From Pseudomonas sp. StFLB209 (GTDB taxonomy: Bacteria > Pseudomonadota > Gammaproteobacteria > Pseudomonadales > Pseudomonadaceae): a stretch of 64,000 bases of DNA. Position numbers and translations under genes: made by a program. Below, one piece after another: positions 45,762 to 54,767 of the stretch; the first letter of the stretch is position 1; each line of letters begins with the position of its first letter. The notes beneath the pieces were generated by a model. That model was not told where the DNA came from, searched no databases, and saw only the letters and a list, made by a program, of their open reading frames with translations. Location of the stretch: NCBI RefSeq assembly GCF_000829415.1, contig NZ_AP014637.1, positions 3,675,001 through 3,739,000 on the forward strand, in the 5' to 3' direction.

Positions 45762-47477
45762 GTGCCTCCCCACCCCCTCGCGCAGGCCATCGCCCGGCTG
45801 ATCCTGGCCGGCTTTGACGATTACCGCAGGCATTTCCGGCGCATCACCGGCGCTGCCCGGCAACGCTTCGAGCAAGCGCGCTGGCAAGCCATTCAGGATG
45901 CCTCCGCGCAGCGCATCGAACTCTATGAAGTTCAGGTCAATCGCACCATTGTCCGGCTGCGCCGGCGCTTTGCCGGTGAGCGCTGGCCGGGGGTGAGGGG
46001 ATGGCCCCTGATCAAGACCCTGTTCACCAGCCTGATCGCCCCGCGCCGCGACGGCGAACTGGCCGAGACCTGGTTCAACTCGGTGTTCTGCGGGTTATTC
46101 AGTCATGACCTGATCAGCGATGGCTGCATGTTCGTGCACAGCACTTGTCCGCCGTTACGGGGCAAGCCTGAGCTCGCGCAGATTCGGCGTTACTGGCCCA
46201 ATGGCAACCTGCCTGTGTTGCTGCGCAGGATTTTCAATGATTACCGCTTCAAGGTCCCTTACTGCGACCTGGACGCAGACCTGCTGCGCCTTGAGGCGCT
46301 GCTGCAAGCCAACTTGCCGGACTGGGTGGTGCGCGACCCTGAGCTGTGTATCGAACTGTTTACCTGCGTGTTCTACCGCAACAAGGGCGCGTACCTGGTA
46401 GGCCGGCTGTTTACCGCAGATGAACACTGGCCGTTGGTGATTGCCCTGCTGCACCACCAAGGCGAGGGCCTGCGGATCGACACCCTGATTGTCGACGAGG
46501 CCGAGGTGTCGATCATCTTCTCCTTCACTCGCTCATACTTCATGGTTGATGTGCGGGTGCCCAGGCAGTTCGTGGCGTTTCTCAAGCGCATCCTGCCGGG
46601 CAAGCACCTGGCCGAGCTGTATAGCTCGATCGGCTTCTACAAGCAGGGCAAGTCGGAGTTCTATCGGGCGCTGATTCGTCATCTCAATCGCACTGACGAC
46701 CGTTTTGTCATGGCCCCGGGTGTTCCGGGCATGGTCATGAGCGTATTTACCCTGCCTGGCTTCAATACCGTGTTCAAGATCATCCGCGACCGCTTTGCGC
46801 CGGCCAAGCTGGTTGACCGTGCCACGGTGATCGACCGTTACCGGCTGGTGAAAAACAGCGACCGGGTCGGCCGCATGGCCGACACCCAGGAATTTGCCGA
46901 TTTTCGCTTTGCCTTGACCAGCTTCGAACCTGCCTGCCTGACCGAGCTGCTGTTGGCAGCGCCGTCGACTGTCCAGGTGGTGGATGGTGATACGGTGCTG
47001 ATCCGCCATTGCTGGACCGAACGGCGGATGATGCCGTTGAACCTGTATCTGGAGCAGGCCAGCGCGGCGCAGCGACATGAAGTACTGGACGACTACGGCC
47101 TGGCGATCCGCCAACTGGCAGCGGCGAACATCTTTCCCGGCGACATGCTGCTGAAAAACTTCGGTGTCACCCGTCATGGTCGGGTGGTGTTCTACGACTA
47201 CGACGAAATCAGTCTGCTCACCCAGGTCAACTTCCGCCGCATCCCTGCACCGCGCACCCCGGAAAATGAATGGGCCGCTGAGCCTTGGTACGCCGTCGGC
47301 CCCCACGACGTTTTTCCCGAAGAGTTCCCTACCTTCCTGTTCGCCGACCGCGAACAACGCCAGCTTTTTACCCGCCTGCATGGCGAACTGTTCGATGCCC
47401 ACTGGTGGCAAAGCGTTCAAACCGACATCCGCGCCGGCAACGTGATCGACGTATTTCCCTACCGCAGAGGGCAGTGA
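45762..47477 (+). CDS. aceK: Isocitrate dehydrogenase kinase/phosphatase AceK
   Basis: A 571-residue bifunctional enzyme that phosphorylates and dephosphorylates isocitrate dehydrogenase to divide carbon between the TCA cycle and glyoxylate shunt. The N-terminal [23 protein letters not shown], the central [14 protein letters not shown], and the kinase-like [27 protein letters not shown] near 460-490 mark it. GGAGG (45750-45754) favours the GTG at 45762 over the TTG at 45756. It stands without an aceA/aceB neighbour, as usual in Pseudomonas. Confidence 0.95.
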   Translation: MPPHPLAQAIARLILAGFDDYRRHFRRITGAARQRFEQARWQAIQDASAQRIELYEVQVNRTIVRLRRRFAGERWPGVRGWPLIKTLFTSLIAPRRDGELAETWFNSVFCGLFSHDLISDGCMFVHSTCPPLRGKPELAQIRRYWPNGNLPVLLRRIFNDYRFKVPYCDLDADLLRLEALLQANLPDWVVRDPELCIELFTCVFYRNKGAYLVGRLFTADEHWPLVIALLHHQGEGLRIDTLIVDEAEVSIIFSFTRSYFMVDVRVPRQFVAFLKRILPGKHLAELYSSIGFYKQGKSEFYRALIRHLNRTDDRFVMAPGVPGMVMSVFTLPGFNTVFKIIRDRFAPAKLVDRATVIDRYRLVKNSDRVGRMADTQEFADFRFALTSFEPACLTELLLAAPSTVQVVDGDTVLIRHCWTERRMMPLNLYLEQASAAQRHEVLDDYGLAIRQLAAANIFPGDMLLKNFGVTRHGRVVFYDYDEISLLTQVNFRRIPAPRTPENEWAAEPWYAVGPHDVFPEEFPTFLFADREQRQLFTRLHGELFDAHWWQSVQTDIRAGNVIDVFPYRRGQ

Positions 47478-47792
47478 ATCGAGCGGCCGACAAAGGTCGC
47501 CGTTGCTGTTGATCTTGCTTCTGCTTTTGCTCTTCGAATCCCGCTTGAAGCGGGACTAGCCGTCGCAAGCATTTTGGTTACGTTGGCGCTCCAAAGTAAC
47601 TCGCCCAGCAGGGCGAAACCTGCGTCTCAAGCAACTCGGTATTGGATTTTCCATTGATCGAAAGATCGCCGTGCTAGCGAAGAGTGCAGCACATTCACAA
47701 TAGATGTATGAGTTTTACCGGCCTCTTCACGAGCGAACTCGTTCCCGCAGAGACCGCGTTGATCATTAGTCCTGCGGTTGAGCCCTATATCC
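47478..47792. repeat. Intergenic region with REP-like repeats
   Basis: About 315 bases without a gene. It contains the hairpin TCCCGCTTGAAGCGGGA (47538-47554) and TTTTACCGGCCTCTTC (47713-47728), which recurs exactly at 56310-56325 within another REP-type repeat. ACGAGCGAACTCGTTCC after it is a degenerate REP palindrome. No promoter or ORF is supported. Confidence 0.55.
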
Positions 47793-50700
47793 TCAATGCA
47801 AATCCACATGCCGACTCAACAACGCCCGCAACGCCGCAGGCTTGACCGGCTTGGGCAGGTAATCCAGCCCGGCTGCATGCACCTGCGCAATCAACTCCTG
47901 GCGACCATCGGCACTGATCACCACCCCCGGCACCGGCTCACCCAGCCGCGTGCGTAACCAGGCCATTAACTCAGCGCCGGTCTCACCGTCATCCAGGTGG
48001 TAATCGACCAGCGCCAGGTGCGGCCGGACCCCCGTGTCCAGCAACGCCTGACACTCACTGCGATTGCGCGCGGTCCACACCTGACAACCCCAGCGACTCA
48101 ACAGGCTCTGCATGCCGATCAAAATGCTGTCTTCGTTATCGACACACAGTACCTGCGTTCCATTGAGCGGCGGCTTGTCCGCCTCGACCACCACCGCCTG
48201 CGCCAGCGGCTGAGTCTCGGCCAGTGGCACCTGCACACTGAACACACTGCCACGGCCCGGCCATGAGCGAACCTGCAACGGATGATCAAGCACCCGGCAC
48301 AAGCCATCGGCAATCGCCAGCCCCAGCCCCAGGCCTTTTTCGGCGCGGGTCTGATGACTATCCAGACGCTTGAACTCCTCGAAGATCACCCGCAGCTTGT
48401 CCTGCGCAATGCCTGGCCCGCGATCCCAGACCTCAAGGTTCAGATGCCGGCCGCGACGCCTCACACCCAGTAACACCGGGCCTTTGGCATAACGGAAGGC
48501 GTTGGTCAGGAAGTTCTGCAAAACCCGGCGCAGCAGCTTGATATCACTGTCGACCCGCAACGCGCTGCCCCGCACCCTGAACTGGATGCCTTGGTCCTGA
48601 GCCAAAGCCTTGAACTCGGTGCCGAGTGTGTCAAACAGGCTGTTGAGGGCAAAGGGCTGACGATCCGGGGCAATCTTGCCGTTTTCCAGGCGCGAAATAT
48701 CCAGCAGATCGCTGATCAGGTCTTCGGCTGAGCGCAATGAGCTGTCCAGGTGCTGGATCAGTTGCTGAGCGTCGCAGGAAATGCCTTCCTGCTGCGCCGA
48801 CAGCGCGGCGGAAAACAGCCGCGCAGCATTGAGCGGTTGCATCAGGTCATGGCTGACGGCGGCCAGAAAGCGGCTTTTCGATTCGTTGGCCGACTCGGCA
48901 TGTGCCTTGGCCTCGCCCAGTGCCTGGTTGAGCTGTGACAGTTCATGGGTGCGCTCGGTGACCCGTTGTTCAAGGCTCTCATTGACGTCCTTGAGGACCT
49001 TTTCCGCCTCGCGGTACGCGGTGATGTCGGTAAAACTCATGACGAAACCACCGCCGGGCATCGGGTTGCCGATCAGTTCGATCACCTGACCATTGGGGAA
49101 CAGCCGTTCGGAGGTGTGCGCACGGCCCTGGCGCATCCAGTGCAGACGCCTGGCCACGTGGACTTCGGCCTCGCCAGGGCCGCACAGGCCGCGCTCGGCG
49201 TTGAAGCGAATGATGTCGGCAATCGGCCGGCCGACCCCGATCAAACCCTCGGGGTAGTCGAACAGCTCCAGGTAGCGACGGTTCCAGGCCACCAGGCGCA
49301 GCGACTGGTCGACCACACTGATGCCCTGGGTGATGTTCTCGATGGCGCCTTGCAACAGGGCACGGTTGAACTCCAGCACTTCCGAGGCTTCGTCGGCGAT
49401 GCGCACCACGTCCTCAAGTTGCATCTCGCGGCCTTCGATGGCTGCCTTGACCACCGCGCGTGCCGAGGATGTGCCCAGCACACCGGCCAGCAGGCGTTCG
49501 GTATGGGCGATCCATTCGCCGTTGGCGTTCTGGCCAGGGTTGAAGTCCTGGCCCTGGGTGAAGGCGAAGCGCAGGAAGCTTTTGTGCGCCCGGTCGTCAC
49601 CGACGAAGCGCGACGACAGATGCAGCAGGTCTTCAACTTGCACCGACAGCAGCGACCGGCTGCCGGAGCGGGCCTGGGTCTGCTGGCCGATGAAGCGCCC
49701 GGCCTGCCAGTGTTCGGTGACCCGTGGGCGCGAGAGGATCGAGACCCAGGCGAACAGGATGCAGTTACCGGTCATCGACAGCACCACACCCTGGGTCAGC
49801 GGGCTGATCGGCAGATTAAAGGGGTTGTTGTGCAGCCAGGCCAGCAGCGGGAAACTCTCCAGTGCCCAGCCCATGCTGTGGGCAATCACCGGCAGCACCA
49901 GGGTGTAGAACCACAGGAAAATACCCGTGGCCAGGCCGGCGAACACGCCACGGCGGTTGGCCTGTTTCCAGTACAGCGCGCCGAACATCGCCGGCGCCAG
50001 TTGGGTGATGGCCGCAAAGGCGATCTGGCCGATGGTCGCCAGGCTGGCGGTGGAGCCCAGCATGCGATAGCTGACGTAGGCCAGCAGCAGAATCACCACG
50101 ATGCTCACCCGACGCACGGTGAGCATCCAGTGGCGGAAGGCTTCGAACGGCCGCTCGGCATTTTTGCGCCGCAGCAGCCATGGCAGCAGCATGTCGTTGG
50201 ACACCATGGTCGACAACGCCACGCTGGCGACGATCACCATGCCGGTGGCCGCCGAAGCGCCACCGATGAAGGCCAGCAAGGCCAGGGCAGGGTGGGCGTG
50301 GCCCAGCGGCAGGCTGATTACAAACGAGTCGGGTAGCACCCCGTCGGGCAGCATCATCTGCCCGGCCAGGGCGATGGGGATCACGAACAGCGCAGCCAGC
50401 GCCAGGTAAGCAGGAAATACCCATTTGGCCAGGTTCAGGTCGCCAGGCTCGATGTTTTCCACCACCGTCACGTGAAACTGCCGCGGCAGGCAGACAATGG
50501 CCATCATCGCCACCCCGGTCTGCACGATCATCGCCGGCCAGTTGATGGTCTCCTGCCAGTAGGCTTCCAGTTGCGGGGCCGTACGTGCCTGGCTGAGCAG
50601 GTCGTCGAAACCGTCATACATGCTGTAGGTGACGAACACCCCGACGGCCATGAACGCCAGCAGCTTGATCACCGCTTCGAAGGCAATCGCCAGGACCATG

Positions 50701-51266
50701 CCCCGGTGGTGTTCGGTGATGTCCAGATTGCGCGCGCCGAACACGATGGTGAACAAGGCCAGGACCAGCGACACCACCAGTGCGGTGTCCTGGGCGCTGG
50801 TGCCGGTCGAGTCGGGCCCGGCGCCGATCAGGATATTCACCCCCAGCACGATGCCTTTTAGCTGCAAGGCGATATAGGGCAGCATGCCAACCAGGCAGAT
50901 CACCGCCACCATCACCGCCAGTGGCTGGGATTTGCCATACCGTGCGGCGATGAAGTCGGCAATCGAGGTGATGTTCTCCTGCTTGCTGATCAGCACCATC
51001 TTCTGCAGCACCCAGGGCGCCAGCAGCATCAGCACGATAGGTCCGAGATAAATTGGCAGGAACGACCATAGCTGCTCGGCGGCCTGGCCCACTGCGCCGA
51101 AGAAGGTCCAGCTGGTGCAATACACCGCCAGCGACAGGCTGTACACCCAGGCCCGCTGGGTCGGGCGCAGGGCATTGCTGTAGCGGTCGCCATAGAAGGC
51201 GATGGCGAACATGATCGCCATGTAGGACAGGGCGACGACCGCAATAAGGCCGCTGGACAACGACAT
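47793..51266 (-). CDS. mxtR: Hybrid sensor kinase with sodium/solute symporter domain, MxtR-like
   Basis: A 1157-residue protein. The N-terminal half (about 1-500) is a sodium:solute symporter-like domain with around 13 helices. A PAS region at about 640-760 follows, then a HisKA domain with the phospho-His in AAVSHDLMQPLNAAR, an HATPase domain (NFLTNAFRYAKG, DRGPGIAQ, GLGLGLAI) and a C-terminal receiver (phospho-Asp in LALVDYHLDDG). This is the build of MxtR of P. aeruginosa, which with ErdR controls acetate use and other traits. No response regulator gene lies next to it. It may sense or transport an organic acid. Confidence 0.85.
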   Translation of the reverse strand: MSLSSGLIAVVALSYMAIMFAIAFYGDRYSNALRPTQRAWVYSLSLAVYCTSWTFFGAVGQAAEQLWSFLPIYLGPIVLMLLAPWVLQKMVLISKQENITSIADFIAARYGKSQPLAVMVAVICLVGMLPYIALQLKGIVLGVNILIGAGPDSTGTSAQDTALVVSLVLALFTIVFGARNLDITEHHRGMVLAIAFEAVIKLLAFMAVGVFVTYSMYDGFDDLLSQARTAPQLEAYWQETINWPAMIVQTGVAMMAIVCLPRQFHVTVVENIEPGDLNLAKWVFPAYLALAALFVIPIALAGQMMLPDGVLPDSFVISLPLGHAHPALALLAFIGGASAATGMVIVASVALSTMVSNDMLLPWLLRRKNAERPFEAFRHWMLTVRRVSIVVILLLAYVSYRMLGSTASLATIGQIAFAAITQLAPAMFGALYWKQANRRGVFAGLATGIFLWFYTLVLPVIAHSMGWALESFPLLAWLHNNPFNLPISPLTQGVVLSMTGNCILFAWVSILSRPRVTEHWQAGRFIGQQTQARSGSRSLLSVQVEDLLHLSSRFVGDDRAHKSFLRFAFTQGQDFNPGQNANGEWIAHTERLLAGVLGTSSARAVVKAAIEGREMQLEDVVRIADEASEVLEFNRALLQGAIENITQGISVVDQSLRLVAWNRRYLELFDYPEGLIGVGRPIADIIRFNAERGLCGPGEAEVHVARRLHWMRQGRAHTSERLFPNGQVIELIGNPMPGGGFVMSFTDITAYREAEKVLKDVNESLEQRVTERTHELSQLNQALGEAKAHAESANESKSRFLAAVSHDLMQPLNAARLFSAALSAQQEGISCDAQQLIQHLDSSLRSAEDLISDLLDISRLENGKIAPDRQPFALNSLFDTLGTEFKALAQDQGIQFRVRGSALRVDSDIKLLRRVLQNFLTNAFRYAKGPVLLGVRRRGRHLNLEVWDRGPGIAQDKLRVIFEEFKRLDSHQTRAEKGLGLGLAIADGLCRVLDHPLQVRSWPGRGSVFSVQVPLAETQPLAQAVVVEADKPPLNGTQVLCVDNEDSILIGMQSLLSRWGCQVWTARNRSECQALLDTGVRPHLALVDYHLDDGETGAELMAWLRTRLGEPVPGVVISADGRQELIAQVHAAGLDYLPKPVKPAALRALLSRHVDLH

Positions 51267-51416
51267 GGAAACTCCGGAGCAGAAATGGAACGCAATCTGG
51301 TCTGAGAGTCTGGCACGTGGCTCGTGGCAAGTCAGCGCCGACCATGGTCGCAGTGGCTGTAAATCAATTGGCGGCGCAGTCAGTGCCGAGGGCTATGAAG
51401 GCAAACCTAAAAGGAC

Positions 51417-51447
51417 GGGGCGAGGTTGCGCCGGGCAGCCTCGCCCC
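51417..51447 (-). terminator. Hairpin after tctA
   Basis: Stem GGGGCGAGG / CCTCGCCCC with a 13-base loop, 31 bases past the tctA stop; on the minus strand it is followed by GTCCTTTTAG. It may end the tctCBA operon. Confidence 0.5.
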
Positions 51448-51477
51448 CGTGTCAGGGCTTTTGAGCTCAGAAGGCGG

Positions 51478-52986
51478 TCAGATTTCTTCGTCCTTGAACG
51501 CTTCTTCGCGTTTTTTGCGCAGCGCGGGCAGGATCATCAGCACCAGCAGGATGGCCGAGGCAGCGAACAGGCCGGCGCTGATCGGCCGCTCGACCAGCAC
51601 CATCGGGTCGCCCTGGGAGATCAGCATCGCCCGGCGCAGGTTGGTTTCCAGCAGTGGCCCGAGCACGAAGCCCAGCAGCAGCGGCCCCGGCTCGCATTTG
51701 GCTTTGCGCAACAGATAGCCCAGCAAACCGAAGATGATCACCAGTGCCACATCAAAGCCGCGGTTGTTGACGCTGTAGACGCCGACACAGCAGAACAGCA
51801 GGATGGCCGGGAACAACAGGCGGTAAGGCACGCGCAGCAAGCGAACCCAGACCCCAATCAGCGGCAGGTTGATCACCAGCAGCATCACGTTGCCGATCCA
51901 CATACTGGCGATCAGTCCCCAGAACAGCTCGGGCTGGTGATTGATCACCGACGGGCCAGGGGTGATGCCGTGGATCATCATCGCGCCAAGCATCATCGCC
52001 ATGATCGAGTTGGACGGAATGCCCAGGGTCAGCAAAGGAATGAACGACGATTGCGCGCCGGCGTTGTTGGCCGCTTCCGGTGCGGCGACCCCTTCTATTG
52101 CACCGCTGCCAAAATTTTCCGGGGTTTTGGAGACTTTCTTTTCCAGCGAGTAGGCGCTGAACGCACTCAAGGTCGCGCCACCGCCCGGCAGCACGCCCAG
52201 GAAGGTGCCCAGTGCGGTGCCGCGCAGGGTGGCCGGCCAGGCTTTGCGAAAGTCCTCGCGGGTCGGCCACAGGCGGGTGATCTTGCCGGCCAGTGAGCCC
52301 CGTGCTTCGGGTGATTCAAGGTTAACGGCGATTTCTGCGATACCGAACAGGCCCACGGCGATGACCACAAAATCGATGCCGTCATACAGGTCGGTGGAGC
52401 CGAATGTCAGGCGTGTACTGCCACTGCTGACATCCATGCCGACCATGCCCAGCAACAGTCCTATGCAGACCATGGCCACCGCCTTGATCACCGAGCCGCT
52501 GGCCAGGATAGTGGCGGCCATCAGACCAAAGACGGTCAGGGCGACGTATTCGGCCGGGCCGAACGACAGGGCGAACTTCGACAACAGCGGGCCGGCCACC
52601 GCCAGTGCAACGGTGGCCACGGTGCCGGCAAAGAACGAAGCCAGTGCGGCAGTGGCCAGTGCCGCACCGGCCCGGCCGCGCTTGGCCATGGCATGGCCAT
52701 CCAGTGCTGTCACCACCGCAGACGCCTCACCGGGCAGGTTGACCAGAATGGCTGTGGTCGAGCCGCCGTACTGGGCGCCATAGAAGATGCCGGCGAGCAT
52801 GATCAGCGCCGCCAGCGGCGGCAGGAAGTAGGTGATCGGCAGCAGGATTGCCACCGTGGCGGTCGGGCCGATACCCGGCAAGACCCCAATCAGGGTGCCC
52901 AGCAGCGCGCCAATCAGGCAGAACGCCAGGTTGGTCGGGCTCATTGCGGCAGAAAAGCCCAGGTACAGCGCGTCGAAAAATTCCAT
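51478..52986 (-). CDS. tctA: Tripartite tricarboxylate transporter large membrane subunit TctA
   Basis: A 502-residue protein with about 10-12 membrane helices. The TctA signature GALLGTLIGVLPGIGPTATVAILLP lies at about 25-50, its second half LGTFLGVLPGGGATLSAF at about 255-272. It forms the channel that moves a tricarboxylate brought by TctC. Its ATG shares one base with the tctB stop, and the three genes are clearly one operon in the order C-B-A. Confidence 0.94.
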   Translation of the reverse strand: MEFFDALYLGFSAAMSPTNLAFCLIGALLGTLIGVLPGIGPTATVAILLPITYFLPPLAALIMLAGIFYGAQYGGSTTAILVNLPGEASAVVTALDGHAMAKRGRAGAALATAALASFFAGTVATVALAVAGPLLSKFALSFGPAEYVALTVFGLMAATILASGSVIKAVAMVCIGLLLGMVGMDVSSGSTRLTFGSTDLYDGIDFVVIAVGLFGIAEIAVNLESPEARGSLAGKITRLWPTREDFRKAWPATLRGTALGTFLGVLPGGGATLSAFSAYSLEKKVSKTPENFGSGAIEGVAAPEAANNAGAQSSFIPLLTLGIPSNSIMAMMLGAMMIHGITPGPSVINHQPELFWGLIASMWIGNVMLLVINLPLIGVWVRLLRVPYRLLFPAILLFCCVGVYSVNNRGFDVALVIIFGLLGYLLRKAKCEPGPLLLGFVLGPLLETNLRRAMLISQGDPMVLVERPISAGLFAASAILLVLMILPALRKKREEAFKDEEI

Positions 52987-53447
52987 CAGAACGGCCCCAC
53001 TGGCATTTGGACGTCCAGTCCATAGATGAACACGACCAGCCCGAACAGGCTAAGCACGACACTGGAGATGAGGGCTTCACGCAGGCGCCACTCTCTGTCG
53101 GCCATGCTGCCGAACAGGATCAGCCCGGCCGACGCGATCAGAAACCCGGCCAGCTCGGCCGCCAGCGCGAACCCGCCAACGGCGGCCAGCAGGATCAGCA
53201 AGGGGCGCAAGCGCACCTTACCGATGGGCTCGGCGCCCTTGCACAAACCTGCCAGGCCAATGATCAGGCCCAGTATCAGCACCATGCTGCCAACCACCAT
53301 GGGCATGAAGCCAGGCCCCATCATGGCCGCGCTGCCAAAGGCCAGGTCTTTGCTCGACCATAACGCCAGGCCGCCCAGCCCGATCAGGGTGGCGCTGGCC
53401 AGCAGATCGGGACGGTTGCCGCGTGTTGCCGCGCTTACTGCACCCAT
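52986..53447 (-). CDS. tctB: Tripartite tricarboxylate transporter small membrane subunit TctB
   Basis: A 153-residue protein with four membrane helices (about 18-32, 44-66, 82-110 and 125-145), the standard TctB build. It overlaps tctC by 13 bases and tctA by one. It pairs with TctA in the membrane. TctB proteins diverge strongly in sequence, so the call leans on its position and topology. Confidence 0.9.
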   Translation of the reverse strand: MGAVSAATRGNRPDLLASATLIGLGGLALWSSKDLAFGSAAMMGPGFMPMVVGSMVLILGLIIGLAGLCKGAEPIGKVRLRPLLILLAAVGGFALAAELAGFLIASAGLILFGSMADREWRLREALISSVVLSLFGLVVFIYGLDVQMPVGPF

Positions 53448-54388
53448 GGCGAGACGCTCCAGAGCTTCTGGTAGCCTTGCAGTTGGGCGGGCATTTGCGC
53501 TGCCCAGTCTTCACCTGACAGGTAGGCGATCGGCAGCATCAGGTCCTTGGCCTTCTTGAGAAAATCAGGGTCTTGCAGCACATCGCGGACCGCCTCGGAC
53601 ATGCGCTTTTCGATGTCGGCAGAAATACCTGAAGGCGCCGCAATGCCACGTTCGGAACTCATGACCAGGTCGACACCTTGTTCCCTGGCGGTTGGCAGGT
53701 CCGGTTGCTGCGGCATGCGCTCGGCCGAGAACTGGGCCAGCACCCGGAAGTCGTCATCGGCATTCAGTTCGCTGATGTTCTGCCCGGCGCCACTGATATG
53801 CCCGCCCATCAAAGCGGTGCGTGACTCGGACGCGCCGCTGAACGGGATGTGGGTGAGTTTGGTGCCGGTCAGTTGCTGCAACTGGACCATCATCAGGTGA
53901 TCGTCGGTTCCTACGCCGGAGGTGCCGATCGACATTTTGCCCGGCGCGGCTTTGGCGGCTTCGATGAAGTCGGCCAAGTTCTTGTAGGACGACTCCTTGG
54001 GCACCGCCAATACGGTCGGGTCATCGACGATCCGCGCCACCGGACGGATCTTGTCGGTGTCGTAGCCGACCTTGCGCTGTACCCGGGTGCTGAGAAAACC
54101 CGGGGTATTGATAAAGGCAAAGGTATAGCCGTCAGGCTTGGCTTTGCTCAGCGCGGTGTAGGCGATTTCGCCGGCTGCACCGGGACGGTTGACAATCACG
54201 ATGTCGGCGCCCAGGCGCTTCTCGATGAACGGCTCCATGGCGCGGGCCATCACGTCAGTGCTGCCACCGGGTGCATAGGCCACCAGAAACTCGATCGGCC
54301 GGTCTTGCGGCCATTGCGCATGGGCGTTGAATGAGTTGAGGGCAAGGGCGAGCAGGGCTGCACTCGAACAGAATGTGGGCTTGTTCAT
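53435..54388 (-). CDS. tctC: Tricarboxylate-binding periplasmic protein TctC (BUG family)
   Basis: A 317-residue extracytoplasmic solute receptor. The signal peptide is at about 1-24 (ending HAQ). Mature motifs include RPIEFLVAYAPGGSTDVMAR near the N-terminus and VNRPGAAGEIAY, which line the carboxylate site. The ATG complementary to 54386-54388 is preceded by GAGGAA; an in-frame TTG would add one residue. First gene of tctCBA and divergent from the OpdH-like porin, which fits a common substrate such as citrate, cis-aconitate or tricarballylate. Confidence 0.93.
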   Translation of the reverse strand: MNKPTFCSSAALLALALNSFNAHAQWPQDRPIEFLVAYAPGGSTDVMARAMEPFIEKRLGADIVIVNRPGAAGEIAYTALSKAKPDGYTFAFINTPGFLSTRVQRKVGYDTDKIRPVARIVDDPTVLAVPKESSYKNLADFIEAAKAAPGKMSIGTSGVGTDDHLMMVQLQQLTGTKLTHIPFSGASESRTALMGGHISGAGQNISELNADDDFRVLAQFSAERMPQQPDLPTAREQGVDLVMSSERGIAAPSGISADIEKRMSEAVRDVLQDPDFLKKAKDLMLPIAYLSGEDWAAQMPAQLQGYQKLWSVSPWVQ

Positions 54389-54640
54389 CAAGGTTCCTCG
54401 GGTTGTTTTTATTGAGGTACTGGCAGGTGAAATTCAGCGCAGTCGGCGCGACAGTGGACGGCGTGACAAGCAGTGACGCAGCGGCTGGGGATGAGCGGCA
54501 AGGCGGGGCATAGGCTGACCTGTATTTTTATTGTTCAGGTATGAGATGACGATAAAAAAGCTAACAGATTGAAATGATATTTTAAAAATAAGCTTTTGTG
54601 ACAGGATGTTTCGTCGCGTTTCGCTAGCATTCAATAGCGC

Positions 54641-54660
54641 TGTAAGCGCTTTCTGAAAGC
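54641..54660. promoter_or_regulatory. Overlapping palindromes, candidate operator
   Basis: TGTAAGCGCTTTCT (54641-54654) resembles a LacI-family operator. It overlaps GCTTTC-T-GAAAGC (54648-54660), and a further AGCGCT lies at 54636-54641. It sits about 35 bases upstream of the porin -35. Confidence 0.4.
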
Positions 54661-54694
54661 CGTGTAGGGCGCTTCCTGGCGTATTCATGAGGGG

Positions 54695-54724
54695 TTGACA
54701 GGAAAGGGGCTGTGAATTTTTATA
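54695..54724 (+). promoter_or_regulatory. Probable promoter of the OpdH-like porin gene
   Basis: TTGACA (54695-54700), 18-base spacer, TTTATA (54719-54724). The -35 is a full consensus match. Confidence 0.5.
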
Positions 54725-54767
54725 AAAGGAATGCTATTTCAAAAAAACAAGAAAAATGGAGCTGTAT

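Larger units (their letters stand above)
54389..54767. promoter_or_regulatory. Divergent control region of tctCBA and the OpdH-like porin
   Basis: About 380 bases, AT-rich in the middle (54520-54600). Besides the porin promoter and the palindromes listed separately, it has ACCTG (54519-54523) and CAGGT (54536-54540) as a spaced inverted pair. No tctDE two-component genes are adjacent, so the regulator is unknown. No ORF of note. Confidence 0.5.

Noticed and set aside
48945..50336. A 463-codon plus-strand open frame
   Set aside because: It lies wholly opposite the MxtR-like kinase gene and has no recognisable domain or ribosome site.
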